From Methanobacterium sp964452085 (GTDB lineage: Archaea > Methanobacteriota > Methanobacteria > Methanobacteriales > Methanobacteriaceae): a stretch of 64,000 nt of DNA. The stretch is taken from positions 1 through 64,000 of the forward strand of contig CAYVKL010000010.1 in the NCBI GenBank assembly GCA_964452085.1. Direction: 5' to 3'. The position numbers and the translations under genes were made by a program. Positions 19,010 to 32,180 of the stretch are shown in pieces; position 1 is the first letter of the stretch; each line of letters begins with the position of its first letter. Below the pieces are notes generated by a model, which had not been told where the DNA came from, searched no databases, and worked only from the letters and a program-made list of their open reading frames with translations.

Positions 19010-20620
19010 TCATTGGGGGAGGGGGATGTCTTCATTATCATCAATTATTATCTCTATAAGTACTGCTTTATTAAGTTTTAGTGCTCCCTGCATTGCAACC
19101 GAAACATCACCCGGAGACTCCACAATTTGGGACTTTATATGATAAGCATTGGCCAGTTTGGCGAAATCGGGATTTTCAAGTTTCACCTGGAATGATCCAT
19201 TATAGTAAAGCTCCTGCCACTGCCGGATGATACCCAATGAATTATTATTCATTAAGCAGATTATGATAGGTAAATCCAGTTCTGCAATGGTGGCCAGTTC
19301 TTGGACTGTCATCTGGAATCCACCATCCCCTACCACAACTACCACATTTTTATCAGGCCTGGCCAGACTAACACCTACCGCTGCAGGAATTCCGTAGCCC
19401 ATAGGGCCGAAACCACCGGAAAATATCATTGAAGATGGTTCTAAAACATTCATTAACAAGTTAACCCATGTAGTATGACTACCTGCATCGTTAACCAGTA
19501 TAGAATCTCCCATATTATCTAAAATCTCTTTAATAGCCTTTTGAGGTTTTATTGGAATCTCTTCAAAATTAGTTTCAATTTTATGAGTTTTATCATACTT
19601 TTGAAGTTCTTCAAACCATTTATCAGTACTCTGAGTTGATATTTTACTGATTTTTGAGAGGAATTCTTTTACATCCCCTTTAATATTTAGATTTCCTTGT
19701 AAAACATCTTTATCTAAATTAACATGAATTATAGGCACGTTACCAAGCCCTTTTTGTGTTCGTTCCGAGATTCTGCATCCCAGGGCAAGAACAAGGTCGG
19801 AATTTGCTCCTGCGAAGTTAGCTGCTTCAGTGCCCCTGATTCCCAAAAGTCCCAGAGAAAGAGGATGGTCCTCACTCAGGATTCCTCGAGCAGGGTAGGT
19901 GGTGGCCACTGGAATTTGATGTTTTTCTGCAAAAATTCGTACATCATTTACTGCATGAGCCCATAGGACTCCAGCACCCACCAGGATAAGCGGTTTTTCA
20001 CATTTTCCAAGCATCTTTTCTGCTTGTTTAAAGTCACTCCAATCAGTATTATTCAATTGTGCCTTAATGATTGGATCCTCACATTCATCAAGTAATGATA
20101 CATCAATTTCCGCCTGGAGAATATCACGTGGGAAATTTAAATGTATGGGGCCAGTTTTACCATTTTTAAGAGTGAAAAGTGCCCTTTTAATAATTTCTAC
20201 CCCCTCAACAGGGTCATTTATTAAGTGAGTTTGAAGAGTTATGGGTTCAAAAACAGAGTTAATATCCACTTCCTGAAAGACGTTTTGACCCTTAAGATCG
20301 ATTGAAACATCCCCCGTGATAACTAAAAGAGGTACTGAGTCCTTGTAAGCAGTTGCAACACCCATTACCATGTTTAAAGCACCAGGTCCTGCTGATGCAA
20401 CACATACACCGGGTTGAAAAGATGCTCGTGCGTATCCATCTGCTGCATGGGCATTACTCTGTTCATGGCGCATTAAAACGTGTTTAATTGATGATTTTTT
20501 AAGTGACTGGTAAAATGGAAGAATTTGTTCCCCTGGATGGCCAAATATGAATTTAATACTTTCTTTTTCCAGTATTTTAACCAGGGCATCTGCTAATGGT
20601 ATCTTGGCCACATTTTGCAT
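19010..20620 (-). CDS. Thiamine diphosphate-dependent enzyme, acetolactate synthase large subunit-like
   Basis: A 536-residue ThDP enzyme with the three-domain order of IlvB-like proteins. The PYR domain (1-170) has the activating Glu53 in RHEQSNAHAADGYARAS. A central Rossmann domain (about 190-330) follows. The PP domain has GDGGFQMTVQELATIAELDLPIIICLMNNNS (about 427-457) for Mg/ThDP binding. It is somewhat shorter than typical acetolactate synthases, and no regulatory small subunit is next to it. It could be a catabolic-type acetolactate synthase or another 2-oxoacid decarboxylase/ligase. Its partner gene downstream is a cobalamin radical SAM protein, which is unlike a branched-chain amino-acid operon and favours a specialised role. 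It starts at an ATG; no strong ribosome site is seen. Confidence 0.8.
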   Translation of the reverse strand: MQNVAKIPLADALVKILEKESIKFIFGHPGEQILPFYQSLKKSSIKHVLMRHEQSNAHAADGYARASFQPGVCVASAGPGALNMVMGVATAYKDSVPLLVITGDVSIDLKGQNVFQEVDINSVFEPITLQTHLINDPVEGVEIIKRALFTLKNGKTGPIHLNFPRDILQAEIDVSLLDECEDPIIKAQLNNTDWSDFKQAEKMLGKCEKPLILVGAGVLWAHAVNDVRIFAEKHQIPVATTYPARGILSEDHPLSLGLLGIRGTEAANFAGANSDLVLALGCRISERTQKGLGNVPIIHVNLDKDVLQGNLNIKGDVKEFLSKISKISTQSTDKWFEELQKYDKTHKIETNFEEIPIKPQKAIKEILDNMGDSILVNDAGSHTTWVNLLMNVLEPSSMIFSGGFGPMGYGIPAAVGVSLARPDKNVVVVVGDGGFQMTVQELATIAELDLPIIICLMNNNSLGIIRQWQELYYNGSFQVKLENPDFAKLANAYHIKSQIVESPGDVSVAMQGALKLNKAVLIEIIIDDNEDIPLPQ

Positions 20621-20912
20621 GATTAGAATTATGGTGCTAACTAATTATAATGATATCCATTTAGTCAATCATAACTATGAAAAATACTTTAGGTTTGATG
20701 AATTTGTGAATAAGGTTGTTTAGTTTCATCTTTGTCTTCTATTTCTGTTATTTTAAAACTCTTCAATAATCTGTCTTCAATAATCCATTAATTTCAAAGC
20801 AAAACATAAGCAAATATAAGTTAGGATAAATTTTATGGGTTTGATTAAACATAATAATTGAGTACAAGTGAAATCTTACGGCTGAAAAAATAGGTTTATA
20901 GGAGGGTTTAGT

Positions 20913-22865
<1,953 letters not shown>

Positions 22866-22950
22866 AAATGAATGCAATCATGAAAAAAATCATGATTAAA
22901 TAATAAATAAATAAATGAAAAAAAGGAGTAATCCTCACTTAACCCCTTTT

Positions 22951-23409
22951 TTATTCTTCTTTTTCCTGATAACTTCCATTATATTCCCCTGAACCTTCCA
23001 CTTGGAAAACAACTCCTTGGGCTATCCTTTCTCCTTGCTTGAGTGTGAAGGGGAAGTCACCCTGGTTCACCAATAGGAACTGGAGGGTTCCATAAAAACC
23101 GGGATCTCCAACTGCGGTGTGGATGCTTATAAATGAGCGTAAGAGTGTGGAACGTGGAAGGTAAAGCATGGAATATCCTTTGGGAATTTTTATCTTACCC
23201 TCAATGGTTACACTGTAAGCTGTTTTAGGTTCCAGAATGTAAAGTGGTGCTTCCAGTTTCTCCAGTTCTGGAAGGTTTTTCTCATTATCAATAAGTGATC
23301 CGGGTCCTTTCTGTTTGTAAACTTCATCAACCCTCAAGTCAATGCCTGATGGTTCTACCAGTTCTTTAAATTCTGGAAATAATTTTATGAGTTCTTTTTC
23401 ACCTAACAT
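22951..23409 (-). CDS. dut: Archaeal deoxyuridine 5'-triphosphate nucleotidohydrolase (dCTP deaminase/dUTPase superfamily)
   Basis: A 152-residue trimeric beta-barrel enzyme that hydrolyses dUTP to dUMP, keeping uracil out of DNA and supplying dTMP synthesis. PSGIDLRVDEVY, YLPRSTLLRSFISIHTAVGDPGFYGTLQFLLVNQG and GERIAQGVVFQV are the conserved blocks of the Dcd/Dut family. The spacing matches the archaeal stand-alone dUTPase rather than bacterial Dcd, although a deaminase or bifunctional activity cannot be excluded. It starts at an ATG. It faces acsA convergently. The window also has two Tmk-like kinases, but they are distant. Confidence 0.82.
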   Translation of the reverse strand: MLGEKELIKLFPEFKELVEPSGIDLRVDEVYKQKGPGSLIDNEKNLPELEKLEAPLYILEPKTAYSVTIEGKIKIPKGYSMLYLPRSTLLRSFISIHTAVGDPGFYGTLQFLLVNQGDFPFTLKQGERIAQGVVFQVEGSGEYNGSYQEKEE

Positions 23410-23659
23410 GGATTGATTCTCCTTTGATTAATATGATAATTTTAATGGTTTTTATAGATAGATTAAGATTTGAAACTTAAAAAGATGATATCTTTTTAAA
23501 CAAATAAAAAAAAAAGGACCAAATTAGATTTAGAATATAAACAAATTTCGATTCGACATATACCGATTAGACTCAACAATTAAAAATTAAAATTTGATAA
23601 TACACCAATAAATAATTAAAAAAAAATATTTAATTCAATTATAATCTATTTACTGGGCT

Positions 23660-24223
23660 TTAACGTGAGTAAAATGGTTCCAACGACACTGCAATACCTG
23701 CGGCGTTGGTGTAAAAAACAGATGCCAAAATTCCCACAACGTTTTTATCCTGAATTATGGGTGAACCACTATCTCCAGGAAGTGGAATGGTGCTAAATGG
23801 AAATGAAAGGTAATGGTACGTTCGCCCTACTGTCATAACCTGGCAAGGATTTTTTTGATGTCCATTTAGGGCATATGCTGATCCAATTTCCGGTTTTTTT
23901 ATATTTGAAAATTCAAATTCAGATTCCGGTGCCTTAACTTCAATAATAGCCAGATCAAGATCTTCAATTATCGTTATAACCTCACCAGACCATCCTTCCA
24001 CCTCTACAGTGTCACCTAAACCACATTTACCTACTTTTAAAAGGTGAAAAACAGTTAATACACAATTTTTAACTTGATATTTTATTACTGCCCCCAATAC
24101 TGCCTTTTTATTCCTACATATTACTTTACCACCAGAAACGATCCTGCTATGGTTTTTTCCAGACATTTTCCTAAACCATTGATTTAACTTTTTTACGGGG
24201 TGTATTTCAGATTCATTGAACAA
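23660..24223 (-). CDS. Chymotrypsin-fold serine protease-like protein, no signal peptide
   Basis: About 187 residues from a TTG start with no clear ribosome site; an internal ATG (residue 20) is an alternative. The pattern His60 (CVLTVFHLLK), Asp90 (LDLAIIEV) and Ser152 (PLPGDSGSPI) fits the catalytic triad of trypsin-like (S1/PA clan) proteases, including the oxyanion-hole GDSG. The usual TAAHC around the His is replaced by TVFHLL. There is no signal peptide or membrane segment, so it may be cytoplasmic, unlike most PA-clan enzymes. The small size resembles a bare protease core. The gene stands alone; its target is unknown. Confidence 0.65.
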   Translation of the reverse strand: MFNESEIHPVKKLNQWFRKMSGKNHSRIVSGGKVICRNKKAVLGAVIKYQVKNCVLTVFHLLKVGKCGLGDTVEVEGWSGEVITIIEDLDLAIIEVKAPESEFEFSNIKKPEIGSAYALNGHQKNPCQVMTVGRTYHYLSFPFSTIPLPGDSGSPIIQDKNVVGILASVFYTNAAGIAVSLEPFYSR

Positions 24224-24342
24224 AGTTTTGAAATAATAAAATCTAAATTTTATTTATGTTTATTTATGTATTTCAAATCTAAAATCATAATATCATTAGG
24301 AATACCACCAAACATATAAATGGTGAATAATTTGGTGATTAA

Positions 24343-25032
24343 ATGAAAAATGTGAAAAATCACTTTGAAGAAGAAGCAGATGTATTTGACGAGCTTATAC
24401 AAACATTGATCCCGTTTTATGGAGATATGATCGAATCCTTAATACTGGCACTGCCTTTCCATAAAAAAGAGAATATTAATGTCCTTGATCTGGGTTGTGG
24501 TACGGGGAATATATCTAAAGCGGTCAAAGAACATTTCCCCAGCGCAAAAATCACTTGTGTGGACATGGCAGAGAACATGATCCAGATTGCCAAATCCAAA
24601 CTGGCCTCTTACAGTGATATTGAATTTAAAATAGCCGATTTCCGTGATCTTGACTTTAGAGGAGAATATGATGCAGTTATTTCCTCTTTGGCTCTCCACC
24701 ACCTGCAGTCAGAAGAACAAAAAAAATCATTCTACCGTAAAATTATGGGGTTCCTTAAAGAGGGGGGAGTATTCTACAATGCAGATAATCTGCTTGGATC
24801 AAACCCGCATCTTAACCAAGTTTACATGGATAAATGGGTGGAATTCATGCTTGAAAATCACACCCCTGAAGAAGTAGAAAAAATATGGTTACCCAAACAC
24901 AGAGAAGAAGATTTCCCTTCACCTCTGCGCAGTCATATCCAGTGGTTGGAAGAGGCAGGATTCCAGGAAGTGGATGTGGTGTGGAAATGTTATATGTTTG
25001 GAGTTTATGGTGGTAAAAAAACTAGGGAATGA
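24343..25032 (+). CDS. Class I SAM-dependent methyltransferase
   Basis: A 229-residue Rossmann methyltransferase. Motif I is VLDLGCGTGNISKAV (about residue 46), motif II ITCVDMAENMIQIAKSKL, and ISSLALHHL covers motif IV, as in UbiE/Methyltransf_25 proteins. The second half is helical and does not reveal the acceptor. GGTGA stands 4 nt before the ATG, and CATATAAATGG about 30 bp upstream of the ATG could be the TATA element. Divergent from the protease-like gene; no pathway link is visible. Confidence 0.8.
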   Translation: MKNVKNHFEEEADVFDELIQTLIPFYGDMIESLILALPFHKKENINVLDLGCGTGNISKAVKEHFPSAKITCVDMAENMIQIAKSKLASYSDIEFKIADFRDLDFRGEYDAVISSLALHHLQSEEQKKSFYRKIMGFLKEGGVFYNADNLLGSNPHLNQVYMDKWVEFMLENHTPEEVEKIWLPKHREEDFPSPLRSHIQWLEEAGFQEVDVVWKCYMFGVYGGKKTRE

Positions 25033-25102
25033 AAAGTAAAAAATAGATTAAATATAACTGAACAATTTGTATAAACTTGGTTTTGGTTTAATTTATTTTA
25101 TA

Positions 25103-26476
25103 TTAATCCCCAAGAACCTGTTCCACCATCCAATCAGGATGGAATTCTATAATATCCCCATATCCTTGTCCAACACCTAAAAACAATATTGGTTTGTTTA
25201 TCACATGCCCAATTGAGAGTGCTGCGCCTCCTTTAGCATCGGCGTCGGCTTTGGTTAATATTATACCATCTACACCCACGGCATCATCAAATTTGCGGGC
25301 CTGTTCCACAGCATCATTTCCCGTAAGTGCATCACCCACAAATATAGCCAGATCAGGTTTGACCACTCGCTGGATCTTCTTCATTTCATCCATGAGATTC
25401 ACATTAGTCTGCATTCGTCCCGCTGTGTCAATAAGGACCAGTTCTTTTTTCTGTGCTCGTGCGTGTTCCACAGCATCATAAGCCACAGCAGCGGGATCTG
25501 CGCCTTTCTGGTGGCGTATAATCTTCACACCCACTTTCTCTGCGTGGTAGGATATTTGTTCAATGGCCCCTGCTCGAAAAGTGTCAGAAGCTGCGATAAC
25601 AGGAGTATATCCTTCTTTAACATAATGATCAGCAATTTTAGAAATAGTAGTGGTCTTTCCAGTTCCATTAACCCCTACAAACATAATTTTGAGAGGTTCG
25701 CCAGTTTTTTTGGCATTTTTAACTAATTCTTTCAGATTAGGGCCGTCAGCAACCAGTATATCAGAAATAGCTTTTTTCAGAGCTTCCATTGTAAATTCAG
25801 CAACATCTCCTCTGCGTTTAATCTTACGACCAACCAGATCCTCTTTGACGGAATTAACTATTTGTTCAGCAACTTCCAGAGCCACATCACCCTCCAGGAG
25901 GGCCAGTTCAAGTTCAAAAAGAATATCTTCAATGTCATTTTCTGATATGGTTTTATGAGTTGCAAATGTAAATAAACCAGAAGGCTCTTCCATTTCCCCT
26001 TCAGAAATTTCAGCATCTGTTTTGGCAATTTTAGAATCATCTTCACCTTTAATAGCAGAATCTTCAGGTTTTACCTTAGATTTTTCTTTTTCCGAATCAT
26101 CTGATTTTGATTCTGGTTTTCGACGTAAAAATGAAAAACGTGACTTTTTATCCTCTTCATCTTCTTTTAAGGATATATCGTATTCTGTGTCAATTTTATC
26201 TTTCGTATCTTTTTTAGAAGTTGTTTTAACCTTTTCAGAACTAACTATTTTAGAAGTTGATTTAAAATTTTTAGAGGTTTCTTTTTCTGAAGGTTTTTTA
26301 ATCTTTTTATTCTCTTTCTTCCCAGAAGAAGGTTCAAAATTATTATCTTTTATTTTTGAAGCTGATTTTTCTTCTTTTTCCTTTGCTTTAGCAGCTTCTT
26401 CCTCTTCTTCAGAGGAGAACTGATCTGAGATTTTTCCGATGGTGCCGGAGAACTTCTTTTTCAAAGAATCAAACAA
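25103..26476 (-). CDS. ftsY: Signal recognition particle receptor FtsY, with long charged N-terminal extension
   Basis: The SRP receptor GTPase that docks ribosome-SRP complexes at the membrane. The NG domain covers about residues 170-457: P-loop GVNGTGKTTT near 270, DTFRAGAIEQ, DTAGRMQTN near 350 and TKADADAKGG near 415. The first ~165 residues are a low-complexity Lys/Glu/Ser-rich stretch, much longer than the N-terminal region of many archaeal FtsY proteins and similar in style to the acidic A domain of bacterial FtsY. The start is TTG 26476 with AAGGAG ten nt upstream; a nearer ATG is out of frame. Last gene of the translation operon, about 135 bp after pfdA. Confidence 0.95.
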   Translation of the reverse strand: MFDSLKKKFSGTIGKISDQFSSEEEEEAAKAKEKEEKSASKIKDNNFEPSSGKKENKKIKKPSEKETSKNFKSTSKIVSSEKVKTTSKKDTKDKIDTEYDISLKEDEEDKKSRFSFLRRKPESKSDDSEKEKSKVKPEDSAIKGEDDSKIAKTDAEISEGEMEEPSGLFTFATHKTISENDIEDILFELELALLEGDVALEVAEQIVNSVKEDLVGRKIKRRGDVAEFTMEALKKAISDILVADGPNLKELVKNAKKTGEPLKIMFVGVNGTGKTTTISKIADHYVKEGYTPVIAASDTFRAGAIEQISYHAEKVGVKIIRHQKGADPAAVAYDAVEHARAQKKELVLIDTAGRMQTNVNLMDEMKKIQRVVKPDLAIFVGDALTGNDAVEQARKFDDAVGVDGIILTKADADAKGGAALSIGHVINKPILFLGVGQGYGDIIEFHPDWMVEQVLGD

Positions 26477-26610
26477 AAGACATCAACTCCTTAAATGGAT
26501 TTTGACAATACAAAATTATATCTTAAAAAGGGTATTTTAATTTTTATAAAAAATGTTGTGAATATTGGTAGATTAAAATGGACTTATTATTTATAAAATA
26601 GAAATAAAAT

Positions 26611-27048
26611 TTAGGGTAATCCATTACCGGGTGTACCCTCAATTTTCTGGATGAGTGCTTCAGCTTCTGGGCTTTTCTGAGTAATGATCTGGCTGATCTT
26701 CTGGAGATCTGACATCATCTTCTGCATGATTCCATCGAGCTCTTTTTTCTGCTCTTCCATGCTTACTTTAGCATCTTCAATACTTTTTTTAACCGCAGCA
26801 CCGGAGCCAAGACCAACAATCACTTCTTCAGTGTTTTTGATTTCAGTGATTAGAAATGAACCAGCACCAATTGGTACCAGGGTTTCAGGCGACTGTTTAC
26901 CCTTAATAATATCTAAAGTCTCCTGAGCAATAGTTAGATCGGAGATGGTTACCTTTAAAGTTTCCACTTGCTGGTTTAGCATATCCGCCTGTGCTTTGTA
27001 AGCATTAAGCTCTTCGATAAGCGCTTCCAGCCTTTGTCGGTCTTCCAT
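26611..27048 (-). CDS. pfdA: Prefoldin subunit alpha
   Basis: About 145 residues. Two of these with four beta subunits form the jellyfish-shaped chaperone that passes unfolded proteins to the thermosome. Long N- and C-terminal coiled-coil helices flank the central beta-hairpin segment VPIGAGSFLITEIKNTEEVIVGLGSGAAVKKS, the alpha-subunit signature. The ATG at 27048 has GGAG 8 nt upstream and is preferred to the GTG at 27057, which overlaps the preceding stop. It sits between rpl18Ae and ftsY. Confidence 0.95.
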   Translation of the reverse strand: MEDRQRLEALIEELNAYKAQADMLNQQVETLKVTISDLTIAQETLDIIKGKQSPETLVPIGAGSFLITEIKNTEEVIVGLGSGAAVKKSIEDAKVSMEEQKKELDGIMQKMMSDLQKISQIITQKSPEAEALIQKIEGTPGNGLP

Positions 27049-27053
27049 GTCGT

Positions 27054-27955
<902 letters not shown>

Positions 27956-27965
27956 AGGAGCTCAC

Positions 27966-28211
27966 CTATTGGGCTAGGGTGACCAGTACGGAACCATCCT
28001 CTTCTTTGGTTGCCTTAACTTTGATCTTAGGGGGTATTTTCTGAATTCCCCTTTCCCATATTGTTTCATTAACCGATGCGTCCAGTTTGACGTCCTCGGA
28101 TTTCATATGTTTCTGGATGAACTCCCTTACAACACGAGTTGCTTTAGGTGACCTTTTAGTTCGTGGGGCCTTTTTAGCATCTCGAAGGGGTATAACGTAA
28201 ACTCTTTCCAT
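27966..28211 (-). CDS. rpl31e: 50S ribosomal protein L31e
   Basis: About 81 residues. MERVYVIPLRDAKKAPRTKR is the family N terminus. The ATG at 28211 follows AGGAG by 9 nt and is preferred to an in-frame GTG at 28220 that overlaps the ribosome site. The protein binds near the exit tunnel of the large subunit. It lies 25 bp after rpl39e. Confidence 0.95.
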   Translation of the reverse strand: MERVYVIPLRDAKKAPRTKRSPKATRVVREFIQKHMKSEDVKLDASVNETIWERGIQKIPPKIKVKATKEEDGSVLVTLAQ

Positions 28212-28236
28212 CTCTTTCACTCCTAAACAAAGAACT

Positions 28237-28378
<142 letters not shown>

Positions 28379-28392
<14 letters not shown>

Positions 28393-28981
28393 CTTCTCTC
28401 CATCCTATTACTCTTGATTGTATGTGTGGGGGGAATAACTTAAAGGATGCATCTTCTCCTTCCATCCGGGTTATGAGACATCTTATTTCAATCTCATAAT
28501 CCGAGTTATTCTCCATACTGGTGGGTTCCTTTACCACGTGAAAAAGCTGTTCAGACAGCTGATTTATGGTTTTATGACCCCATCCAGCCAGGTTAATATA
28601 TTGGGTGATTTTAGAATCTTCAAAGCTTTGAATTTCCTTTAAATCTAATTTAGGGACCCTATCATCCCTTCGAGTGCCGTCTGCAACTAATGGGTAGCTT
28701 TCTGCAGCAAGCCCGAGGACTTCGCGGTGCAGGAAGTTTATGCCATTGTTAGGAAACCCATCTTCAAGGATCATGTCCACGCTTTCAGTTAGAATAGCTT
28801 TATCTGCTTTCAGAACACTATGTTCGAATCCTAAAGAAGATGCAGATTCTGCTGCGGATTTCCATGAATGAAAAACACCAAAGTTAGCGGTTAAAAGTTC
28901 TACTTGGTATCCTAATCGTTGAAGTATGACTGCTATTAATGAGCTGTCTTTACCTCCACTGTACAATACCGCGGCCTTCAT
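28379..28981 (-). CDS. PP-loop ATPase family protein (DUF7411-like, adenine nucleotide alpha hydrolase type)
   Basis: About 200 residues from ATG 28981, which forms an ATGA overlap with the PDCD5 stop; a TTG at 28987 is less likely. The P-loop of ATP pyrophosphatases, SGGKDSS, is at residues 8-14. The rest (VADGTRRDDRVPKLDL, NLAGWGHKTINQL) has the general form of PP-loop enzymes that adenylate a substrate, often RNA. Conserved placement inside a ribosomal-protein operon suggests a role in tRNA or rRNA modification, but this is inference and the reaction is unknown. Confidence 0.8.
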
Positions 28982-29328
28982 TTCCAAGTGATGTTAATCT
29001 CTCTTTTCTGACCAGCTAACTTGCGTAGTAGTTCTTTAAGCTGCTCGTCAGTGATTTTTGACTTGACTCGACCCATCTGGGCCAGTTGGATGAGCTGCAG
29101 TTCGATTTGATCTACGAACTCCGGTTTGGTGAGGCGGAGGTTTGCCAGGCGACTGCGAGCTTCAGGGGTAAGTATCTGTAACATAGCCTGTCTTTTCTGG
29201 GCTTCCATTTCCCTGCGCATTTGCTCCTGGGATTGGGCATCTGAAGACTGCGGCTGAGCCTGTTGAGCTGCTGCTTGCTGTTGCAGTTCCTCCATTCTCC
29301 TACGCCTTATTTCCTCAATATCGCTCAT
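28978..29328 (-). CDS. PDCD5/TFAR19 family DNA-binding protein
   Basis: About 116 residues. A charged, Gln-rich N-terminal helix (EEIRRRRMEELQQQAA) is followed by a three-helix bundle (LTPEARSRLANLRLTKPEFVDQIELQLIQLAQMG), as in human PDCD5 and its archaeal orthologues. The ATG 29328 has GGAGG 7 nt upstream. Archaeal members bind DNA weakly and sit next to rps19e; the exact cellular role is not settled. Confidence 0.92.
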   Translation of the reverse strand: MSDIEEIRRRRMEELQQQAAAQQAQPQSSDAQSQEQMRREMEAQKRQAMLQILTPEARSRLANLRLTKPEFVDQIELQLIQLAQMGRVKSKITDEQLKELLRKLAGQKREINITWK

Positions 29329-29371
29329 CAAAATACCTCCCTATTCAACAAAAAATTATCCTAAATTATTA

Positions 29372-29809
<438 letters not shown>

Positions 29810-29819
29810 ATTATTTCTC

Positions 29820-30421
<602 letters not shown>

Positions 30422-30436
30422 ATATAATCCCTCGCG

Positions 30437-30471
<35 letters not shown>

Positions 30472-30482
30472 CTTCATCAGGA

Positions 30483-30497
30483 GTTTAAATATAGGAT
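30483..30497 (-). promoter_or_regulatory. Candidate promoter of the rnp4-ftsY operon
   Basis: On the minus strand the sequence reads CCTATATTTAAACTC, a good archaeal TATA element about 65-75 bp before the rnp4 start. There is no other gene between it and the AK6 gene (stop at 30615). Confidence 0.45.
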
Positions 30498-30614
30498 TTA
30501 ATTCCCAAAACCTGAAAGTGTACTTAAGAATAATGTTTTAATTTATCTTTTTACTCCTTAAAAACCTTTCCCCACCAATTATCCCCTGAATTTCAGGAGG
30601 TTGGTGGAGTTTTA

Positions 30615-31160
30615 TCACCCTAAATAAGATGAAAAATCTATATTACCCGGTGGGGATAATTTTTTCCCCATTATAATATCTGAAATTATGTTAACGGCCT
30701 TTTCAGGAGTTATGTTACTGGTGTCAATTTCGTGCACATTTTTTCCATGTACTTGGTATGCTTCCCAAGTACAAACATCAAGTGCCTCTGCCTCAATGTT
30801 TTCACGGATTTTATCAATTTTCCAGACTCTTTTTTGGAGCCTTTCTTCAAGGATAGGTGGCGCAGTTCTGAAAACAAACACAAAATCTGCTCCAGGGAAA
30901 TAATGAGAAAGATGTCCTTCAATTAGTATACAAGGATCATTACTCATATCATTTTCTTTTTTAATAATATTTTGCAGTTCTTCCTCTAAATCATCCATAT
31001 CAACAACTTTATAACCTTTCTCAGAATCAACTCCACTGAAAAGGTGTTTCTCCTCAACTAGATGATTAATATCAACCAACTTACATCCCAATTTTTCAGC
31101 CAACAAAAGCGAAATTGTTGTTTTACCAGTTCCAGGAGTTCCTGTAAGGAAAATTATCAT
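30615..31160 (-). CDS. AK6/Fap7-type adenylate kinase (putative NMP kinase)
   Basis: A 181-residue P-loop kinase. GTPGTGKTT is at 7-15, followed by LLAEKLGCKLVDINHLV. It has a short lid and the ILIEGHLSHYFPGADFVFVFR segment typical of AK6/Fap7 rather than bacterial Adk. In eukaryotes Fap7 assists late small-subunit rRNA maturation, so a ribosome-related role is possible as well as AMP phosphorylation. It sits 194 bp upstream of the translation operon, on the same strand. Confidence 0.88.
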   Translation of the reverse strand: MIIFLTGTPGTGKTTISLLLAEKLGCKLVDINHLVEEKHLFSGVDSEKGYKVVDMDDLEEELQNIIKKENDMSNDPCILIEGHLSHYFPGADFVFVFRTAPPILEERLQKRVWKIDKIRENIEAEALDVCTWEAYQVHGKNVHEIDTSNITPEKAVNIISDIIMGKKLSPPGNIDFSSYLG

Positions 31161-31246
31161 ATTGACCTACCCCTAAATCCTTTTTTATAATCTTATTTTA
31201 TTTCCTAAACTCCGTTTAGAAGTTATAAATCAGGAACAATTTAATT

Positions 31247-32023
<777 letters not shown>

Positions 32024-32180
32024 TATTTCACCTCTTTCTAATCTTCAAATGTTAATTAAAAACTTAAATTAACTTCTGTATCATTATCGGATCTGATTAT
32101 TAATTCTTAACTATGGTTATATTTTAACTGAAATAACATTTGACTTCTTTCTTAATATTTTAATGGTCTGAAAAAATGAG

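Noticed and set aside
20862..20876. TACAAGTGAAA as an origin recognition box
   Set aside because: A single match far from cdc6, without companion copies, is not meaningful.
26022..26423. Plus-strand Ser/Phe-rich frame opposite FtsY
   Set aside because: An antisense shadow of the Lys/Glu-rich low-complexity FtsY extension.
26471..26483. ATG upstream of the ftsY TTG as the true start
   Set aside because: It is out of frame with FtsY and hits a stop after four codons.
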